Translations under genes and position numbers: made by a program | The notes under the pieces: model-generated | Databases searched by the model: none | What the model was told of the DNA's origin: nothing | What the model saw: the letters and a program-made list of their open reading frames with translations, nothing else | Part shown: positions 56,251 through 64,000 of the stretch, piece by piece | Layout of the letters: each line of letters opens with the position of its first letter | Position numbering within the stretch: position 1 is the stretch's first letter | NCBI RefSeq assembly: GCF_001425825.1 | Contig: NZ_LMDM01000047.1 | Location: forward strand, 111,862-175,861 | Source of the DNA: Rhizobacter sp. Root1238 | GTDB lineage: Bacteria; Pseudomonadota; Gammaproteobacteria; Burkholderiales; Burkholderiaceae_C | Reading direction: 5' to 3' | DNA length: 64,000 bases

Positions 56251-56853
56251 TCAGCGCGATCCGATCCAGCTTGTCCACAGACTGCGCACTTCGGCCGCAA
56301 GTTCCGCCAGGCTCAGGGTCTCGTTGAAGATCACCGCATCGGCGGCCGCGCGGCGCGCTTCGCGACTGGCCTGCTGGTCGATCACGGCCTGCACCGCGGC
56401 CACCCCCCAGCCGGAGCGCTGCGTGACGCGGGCCACCTGCGTCGCGGCGCTGCAGTCGACCACCAGCACGCGATCGACCCGAGCGCGCCAGCGCCCGGAT
56501 TCCACCAGCAACGGCACGTCGAAGACCTGCGGGCGCTCGCCGGCCGCGGCGGCCTGGCGATCGGTCTCGATGCCGATCAGCGGGTGCAGGATGGCTTCGA
56601 GCCGCGATTTCGCAGCGGGGTCGGCGAACACGATCTGACGCATGCGGGCGCGGTCGAGGCCGCCATCGGCGTCGATCGCGTCGGCGCCGAATTGCTCGCG
56701 CAACGCATCGATGGCCGCGCCGCCCGGGGCGGCCAGCGAACGGGCGATGGCATCGGTGTCGATCCGCGCCGCGCCCAGGTCGGCGAGCATGCCGGCGACC
56801 GTGCTCTTGCCGCTGCCGATGCCGCCGGTCAGGCCGATGCGCAACGCGGCCAT
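56251..56853 (-). CDS. coaE: Dephospho-CoA kinase
   Basis: A 200-residue P-loop kinase that performs the last step of coenzyme A synthesis, phosphorylating dephospho-CoA. The Walker A '[12 protein letters not shown]' is near residue 7. '[15 protein letters not shown]' and '[11 protein letters not shown]' (substrate-binding region) and '[11 protein letters not shown]' are all family landmarks. It follows pilD by 16 bases in the pilB-pilC-pilD-coaE order common to Proteobacteria. Confidence 0.97.
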   Translation of the reverse strand: MAALRIGLTGGIGSGKSTVAGMLADLGAARIDTDAIARSLAAPGGAAIDALREQFGADAIDADGGLDRARMRQIVFADPAAKSRLEAILHPLIGIETDRQAAAAGERPQVFDVPLLVESGRWRARVDRVLVVDCSAATQVARVTQRSGWGVAAVQAVIDQQASREARRAAADAVIFNETLSLAELAAEVRSLWTSWIGSR

Positions 56854-56869
56854 GCGGGTGTCCGGCTGC

Positions 56870-57721
56870 TCAGGCCCAGCCGAGCCAGCCGAGCACGCGG
56901 GGCTGGCCAGCGAGCAGCACGACGATGCCGCCGCCGGCGAGGAAGGGGCCGAACGGCACGTAGCGTCCTTCGCGCAGCGAACTCATCGCCTTCATGCCGA
57001 TGCCGACCACCGCACCGAGCACCGAGGCACCCAGCACGATCGGCAGCACCATCTGCCAGCCCAGCCAGGCGCCCAGCGCGGCGAGCAGCTTGAAGTCGCC
57101 GAAGCCCATGCCCTCCTTGCCGGTGGTCAGCTTGAACAGCCAGTAGACGGACCACAGCGACAGGTAGCCGGCCACCGCGCCCCACAGTGCCTGCGGCAAC
57201 GGGATCGTCCAGCCGAGCTGGCTGGCCACGAGCCCGGCCCACAGCAGCGGCAGCGTCAGGTTGTCGGGCAGCAGCGTGGTGTCCCAGTCGATGCCGGCCA
57301 GCGCGATAAGCACCGCCACCATGCCGCACCACAGCAGGGCCACCGGCTGCGCGCCGAAGCGCCATCCGACGGCAGCGAACAGCACGCCGGTGAGGATCTC
57401 GATGAACGGATAGCGCGCCGAGATGCGTGTCTTGCAGGCCGAGCAGCGCCCGCGCAGCCACAGCCAGCTCAGCACGGGAATGTTCTCGTACCAGGTGATC
57501 ATGTGGCCGCACGACGGGCAGCGCGAACGCGGCTTCGACAGCGTGATCGGCTCGGGCACGTCGATCTTGACGCCGAGCATCTCGGCGCTGTCGATTTTCC
57601 AGCCACGCTCCAGCGCCATCGGCAGGCGATGGATCACGACGTTCAGGAAGCTGCCGATGCACAGGCCGAAGACGGCCAGTGCAGCGGGTGTCAGGAAGAT
57701 GTCAAGCAGGTCCTTTTCCAT
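56870..57721 (-). CDS. pilD: Type IV prepilin peptidase / N-methyltransferase
   Basis: A 283-residue inner-membrane enzyme that cleaves and N-methylates prepilins. The N-terminal cytoplasmic domain carries the four zinc cysteines ('[35 protein letters not shown]'). The two active-site aspartates are in '[11 protein letters not shown]' and '[16 protein letters not shown]'. About eight membrane segments follow the usual topology. It is nine bases downstream of pilC in a pilB-pilC-pilD cluster. Confidence 0.97.
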   Translation of the reverse strand: MEKDLLDIFLTPAALAVFGLCIGSFLNVVIHRLPMALERGWKIDSAEMLGVKIDVPEPITLSKPRSRCPSCGHMITWYENIPVLSWLWLRGRCSACKTRISARYPFIEILTGVLFAAVGWRFGAQPVALLWCGMVAVLIALAGIDWDTTLLPDNLTLPLLWAGLVASQLGWTIPLPQALWGAVAGYLSLWSVYWLFKLTTGKEGMGFGDFKLLAALGAWLGWQMVLPIVLGASVLGAVVGIGMKAMSSLREGRYVPFGPFLAGGGIVVLLAGQPRVLGWLGWA

Positions 57722-57730
57722 CGCGACCGG

Positions 57731-58954
57731 TCACACCACTTGACCGATCTTGAAGATGGGCAGGTACATCGACACGACGATGCCGCCGATCAAGACCCCG
57801 AGGATCACGATGATGAACGGCTCCATCAGGCTCGACAGGCCCTTGACGGCTTCGTCGACCTCGTCCTCGAAGAACTCGGCGGACTTGCCAAGCATGCCGT
57901 CGAGCGAGCCGGATTCTTCGCCGATGGCGCACATCTGCAGGACCATGCTCGGGAAGATGCCGGTGGTCGACATCGAGTTCGTCAGGCTGGCGCCGGTCGA
58001 CACATCCTTCTGGATCTGTTCGGTGGCTTCCTTGAAGACCGCATTGCCGGAAGCGCCACCGACCGAGTCGAGCGCTTCGACCAGCGGAACACCGGCTGCG
58101 AACATCGTCGACAGCGTGCGGGTCCAGCGGGCGACGGCCGACTTGTAGACCAGGTCGCCGAACACCGGCACCTTCAGCATCAGCCGGTCCATCGCCTTCT
58201 GCATCTTCTCGGAGCGTTTCCACGATTCCATGAAGAAGTAGATGCCGCCACCCAGGAAGCCGAAGATCGCCCACCAGTAGCTGACGAAGAATTTCGACAA
58301 CGCGATCACGACGAGCGTCGGCGCAGGAAGATCGGCACCGAAGGACTTGAAGACTTCCTCGAAGGCCGGGATCACGAAGATCATGATGACGGCGATCACG
58401 ACGAAGGCCACGACCAGCACGGCCACCGGGTACATCAGCGCCGACTTGATCTTGTTCTTGATCGCCATCGTCTTTTCTTGATAGATGGCGAGTCGCTCGA
58501 GCAGCGCTTCCAGGATACCGCCGGCTTCACCGGCCTCCACCAGGTTGCAGTACAGCGAGTCGAAGTACAGCGGATGCTTGCGGAACGCCGATGACAGGCT
58601 GGTACCCGTCTCGACGTCGGTGCGGATGTCGGTCAGCAGCTTGGTCAGGCGGGGATTGGCACTGCCGCGCGCGACGATGTCGAACGCCTGCAGCAACGGG
58701 ACGCCGGCACGCATCATCGTGGCCAGCTGGCGCGTGAAGATCGCGATGTCCTTCTGCTTGATCGAACGGCCGCCGCCCATGCGGCGCTTCTTGACCTTGC
58801 TGACCAGGATGCCCTGGCGGCGCAGGCTGGCGCTGACCACGGCCTCGCCGCCCGCGCGGATCTCGCCGCGGACGATCTTGCCGTTCTTGTCCTTGCCCTC
58901 CCACTCGAAGACGAATTCGCGGACGTTGCTCTTCGACGCAGTTGCAGTTGCCAT
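57731..58954 (-). CDS. pilC: Type IV pilus inner-membrane platform protein PilC
   Basis: A 407-residue platform protein with two T2SSF domains. The first has 'FTRQLATMMRAGVPLLQAFDIVARG' and the second 'TLSTMFAAGVPLVEALDSVGGASGN'. Three membrane segments lie around residues 172-195, 225-250 and 378-398. It couples the PilB motor to pilin assembly. It follows pilB by 76 bases and precedes pilD by nine. Confidence 0.97.
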   Translation of the reverse strand: MATATASKSNVREFVFEWEGKDKNGKIVRGEIRAGGEAVVSASLRRQGILVSKVKKRRMGGGRSIKQKDIAIFTRQLATMMRAGVPLLQAFDIVARGSANPRLTKLLTDIRTDVETGTSLSSAFRKHPLYFDSLYCNLVEAGEAGGILEALLERLAIYQEKTMAIKNKIKSALMYPVAVLVVAFVVIAVIMIFVIPAFEEVFKSFGADLPAPTLVVIALSKFFVSYWWAIFGFLGGGIYFFMESWKRSEKMQKAMDRLMLKVPVFGDLVYKSAVARWTRTLSTMFAAGVPLVEALDSVGGASGNAVFKEATEQIQKDVSTGASLTNSMSTTGIFPSMVLQMCAIGEESGSLDGMLGKSAEFFEDEVDEAVKGLSSLMEPFIIVILGVLIGGIVVSMYLPIFKIGQVV

Positions 58955-59030
58955 GGTGCCTGCGAGGACACGCCGGTCCTCGTCCCGTTGAATAGTTGTT
59001 CGACACGCGCCGCCAGCGGCGCGGATTGCA

Positions 59031-60752
<1,722 letters not shown>

Positions 60753-60926
60753 AGGCAGGTTTCGTGCAAAAAAGACTAGTCGACGATCAAACGATGATCG
60801 CCGATCCACGTGGCACTGTAAACCGAAGCCGGCCCTGGAGCGGTCAAGAAGTCACACCGAGCAGCCTGATGCCTTGCAACAGATTGCGTCAGGAGGACAA
60901 GGACAGCGGTGGACTGCGGAAAAAAC

Positions 60927-61003
60927 TGGTCGGGGTGAGAGGATTCGAACCTCCGGCCTCTACGTCCCGAACGTAGCGCTCTACCAGGCTAAGCTACACC
61001 CCG
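60927..61003 (-). tRNA. tRNA-Pro (anticodon CGG)
   Basis: A 77-nt cloverleaf read on the minus strand. The acceptor stem is CGGGGTG/CACCCCG with discriminator A and encoded CCA. The anticodon arm is CTACG-TTCGGGA-CGTAG (anticodon CGG, codon CCG), and the T arm has GGTTCGAATCC. The codon CCG is favoured in a GC-rich genome. Confidence 0.97.
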
Positions 61004-61077
61004 ATCTTTCGGTGCGAACCCGCGAGCAACGCGAGGCACCTGATGACAACAAGCCGCAGTGTTCTGATTCGGGGGTC

Positions 61078-62073
61078 TCAGAACGACCTGTCGATCGATC
61101 GAAAACACAATTCTAGCAGAGCTTCGCGGTGTTTCGAGTCAGGCAGCAACAAGAGACTTTCGCGCGCCTTGTCGGCTTCGTCGCGAGCGGCTTGCCGCGT
61201 GGCATCGAGCGCCCCGGTGAGGCGGACGATCTCGACGATTTCTGCCAGCCGCGCGACCTCGCCATGCTCGATCGCGTGACGCACCACGGCGCGTTGTCCG
61301 GCCGTGCCCCGTTCCATCGCCAGCAGCAGCGGCAGCGTCGGTTTTCCTTCACGCAGATCGTCGCCGACGTTCTTGCCCAGTTGCTCGGTCGCACCCTCGT
61401 AATCCAGCAGGTCGTCGACCAGTTGGAACGCGGTGCCGAGCGCACGGCCGTAGCTCGCGCAGGCATCCTCGATGTGAGGCGGCGCATCGGACAGCACCGC
61501 GCCCAGCCGCGCGCTGGCCTCGAACAGCTTGGCGGTCTTGAAGCGGATGACCCGCAGGTAGTCTTCCACCGCGAGGTCCGGGTCGTGCATGTTCATCAGC
61601 TGCAGCACCTCCCCCTCGGCGATCACGTTCGTCGCATCGGCCAGCACTTCGAGCACCCGCATGCGGTTGACCGACACCATCATCTGGAAGGCACGCGAAT
61701 ACAGGAAATCACCGACCAGCACGCTGGCGGCGTTGCCGAACAGTGCGTTGGCGGTGGCACGTCCTCGGCGCAGCTCGGATTCGTCGACGACATCGTCGTG
61801 CAGCAGCGTGGCCGTGTGGATGAATTCGACGGTGGCGGCCAAGTCGAATCGCTCCGGCCCGCGGAAGCCCAGTGCGTTGGCAAACAGCAACACCAGCATC
61901 GGGCGGATCCGTTTCCCGCCGGCGCTGATGATGTAGTTGGAGATCTGGTTGATCAGCACGACGTCGGATGACAGGCGCTGCCGGATCACCTGATCGACCT
62001 CGCTCATTTCCGGAGCCATGAGTTGCGCAAAACCTGGCGCGGGACTGGTGGGATGAGGGGTGGAGGTCTGCAC
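61078..62073 (-). CDS. ispB: Octaprenyl diphosphate synthase (polyprenyl synthetase)
   Basis: A 331-residue trans-prenyltransferase that makes the ubiquinone side chain. The first Asp-rich motif is 'LLHDDVVDESELRRG' and the second 'FQLVDDLLDYEG'. 'AGGKRIRPMLVLLFA' is the IPP-binding region. The GTG at 62073 is preferred because homologues have a short N-terminal extension before 'MAPEMSEVDQVI'; the ATG at 62019 (313 residues) is the alternative. Neither has a clear ribosome binding site. It diverges from rplU, the standard arrangement. Confidence 0.93.
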   Translation of the reverse strand: MQTSTPHPTSPAPGFAQLMAPEMSEVDQVIRQRLSSDVVLINQISNYIISAGGKRIRPMLVLLFANALGFRGPERFDLAATVEFIHTATLLHDDVVDESELRRGRATANALFGNAASVLVGDFLYSRAFQMMVSVNRMRVLEVLADATNVIAEGEVLQLMNMHDPDLAVEDYLRVIRFKTAKLFEASARLGAVLSDAPPHIEDACASYGRALGTAFQLVDDLLDYEGATEQLGKNVGDDLREGKPTLPLLLAMERGTAGQRAVVRHAIEHGEVARLAEIVEIVRLTGALDATRQAARDEADKARESLLLLPDSKHREALLELCFRSIDRSF

Positions 62074-62302
62074 GGAAGGCTCAGGTGTTTGCGCCAAATT
62101 ATAGGAAGCGGGGACGCGCCAACGATTTGTGCAGGATTGCCGGCTTCGCCGAGGCGACGCCGGCCGGCCCGGGCTTCCCCGGGGCTGGATGAGCGTGCTA
62201 GACTCGCGGGCTCTGCATTTCCTGCAGGGTTCGCCCATGGGTGCCGCTACTCGAGCAGATCGAGAGCCGAGCCCCCTGGCGGAATTCATTGAAAGGGCTG
62301 AT

Positions 62303-62614
62303 ATGTACGCGGTCATAAAAACCGGCGGCAAACAATACAAGGTTGCTGCAGGCGAAAAGATCAAGATAGAACAGATTGCTGCGGATGTTGGCCAAGAGAT
62401 CACGATCGACCAGGTGCTTGCCGTCGGAAACGGCGCAGACCTGAAAGTCGGGACTCCCTTGGTGACGGGCGCAAGCGTGAAGGCCACCGTGGTGGCGCAA
62501 GGCAGGCACGACAAGGTGCGCATCTTCAAGATGCGCCGTCGCAAGCACTACCAGAAGCGGCAAGGTCACCGCCAGAACTTCACCGAGATCGAGATCAGCG
62601 CGGTTTCCGCCTGA
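62303..62614 (+). CDS. rplU: 50S ribosomal protein L21
   Basis: A 103-residue ribosomal protein: '[25 protein letters not shown]' and '[24 protein letters not shown]' are diagnostic. AAGGG precedes the ATG; longer in-frame ATGs upstream lack support. A TAGACT -10-like hexamer lies about 100 bases upstream. It heads the rplU-rpmA-obgE cluster. Confidence 0.98.
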   Translation: MYAVIKTGGKQYKVAAGEKIKIEQIAADVGQEITIDQVLAVGNGADLKVGTPLVTGASVKATVVAQGRHDKVRIFKMRRRKHYQKRQGHRQNFTEIEISAVSA

Positions 62615-62656
62615 TCGAAGCCTGACCTGCTTCCCCAAGCTTCCAGGAGTTAAACC

Positions 62657-62917
62657 ATGGCACAGAAAAAGGGCGGCGGTTCCACACGGAACGGCCGCGA
62701 TTCCCAACCCAAGATGCTCGGCGTCAAGGCCTTCGGTGGCCAGATGATTCCGGCCGGTTCGATCATCGTCCGCCAGCGCGGCACGAAGTTCCATGCCGGT
62801 CAGAACGTCGGCATCGGCAAGGACCACACGCTGTTCGCGTTGGTCGAGGGCGAAGTCAGCTTCGCCATCAAGGGCCCGCGCAACCGCCAGACGGTCAGCG
62901 TCAAGACGGCAGCGTGA
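62657..62917 (+). CDS. rpmA: 50S ribosomal protein L27
   Basis: An 86-residue ribosomal protein: '[28 protein letters not shown]' is the conserved N-terminus that reaches the peptidyl-transferase centre, without a cleavable extension. CAGGAG precedes the ATG by eight bases. It is followed by a strong terminator before obgE. Confidence 0.98.
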   Translation: MAQKKGGGSTRNGRDSQPKMLGVKAFGGQMIPAGSIIVRQRGTKFHAGQNVGIGKDHTLFALVEGEVSFAIKGPRNRQTVSVKTAA

Positions 62918-62947
62918 GCTGCGGCTGCCTCGCGCAGCTGGCGTTGA

Positions 62948-64000
<1,053 letters not shown>

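Overview
This is a chromosomal window from a high-GC betaproteobacterium. The order at the right end (yacG-zapD-coaE-pilD-pilC-pilB, tRNA-Pro, ispB, rplU-rpmA-obgE) and the engB/cytochrome c4 divergent pair are typical of Burkholderiales. The GC content by eye, the twin-arginine-rich secretome and the many orphan substrate-binding proteins fit the Rubrivivax/Leptothrix/Piscinibacter side of that order. The genus is an inference. No insertion sequence, integrase, phage gene or CRISPR array was seen.

Layout. 1-2150: end of the osmoregulated glucan glucosyltransferase opgH, then a GlxA-type regulator coupled to a DUF1272 protein. 2200-4490: a large orphan protein of lower GC behind an imperfect PIP-box-like promoter. 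4500-12750: two peptidase-like genes, a molybdopterin oxidoreductase and three branched-chain-type periplasmic binding proteins that have no permease or ATPase genes. 12.8-18 kb: a lipoprotein aminopeptidase and a lipid block (PHA-system protein, acyl-CoA-binding protein, WS/DGAT acyltransferase, CFA-like methyltransferase, DUF1295 membrane enzyme). 18-20.4 kb: two more binding proteins in tandem. 20.5-30.4 kb: a hybrid histidine kinase, a double-length UvrA with four ATPase modules, two inverted copies of a palindromic element, and a TPR-GGDEF protein.

30.5-35.4 kb holds periplasmic methionine-sulfoxide repair (msrPQ), cytochrome c4, engB and an epoxide-hydrolase-like protein. 35.5-40 kb holds a patatin/outer-membrane-barrel protein and a DUF1631 protein. 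40-43 kb has a MazF/PemK-type toxin-antitoxin pair whose promoter abuts the groEL terminator, followed by groESL with a sigma32-like promoter and a CIRCE operator. 43-46 kb has membrane and zinc-ribbon proteins of unknown role.

46-52.5 kb is the most distinctive segment. A flavocytochrome c sulfide dehydrogenase pair (fccB-fccA) diverges from a tightly coupled run: an isoquinoline-oxidoreductase-like molybdenum enzyme (small 2Fe-2S and large Mo subunits), then soxX, soxY, soxZ and soxA. No soxB or soxCD is present here, and SoxY has a changed C-terminal arm. I infer a non-canonical sulfur-compound oxidation system that feeds c-type cytochromes. An MFS exporter/TetR pair with two palindromic operators follows.

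54.4-64 kb is conserved housekeeping: a secreted HExxH protein, yacG, zapD, coaE, the type IV pilus core pilDCB, tRNA-Pro(CGG), ispB, rplU, rpmA and obgE, which runs off the right edge.
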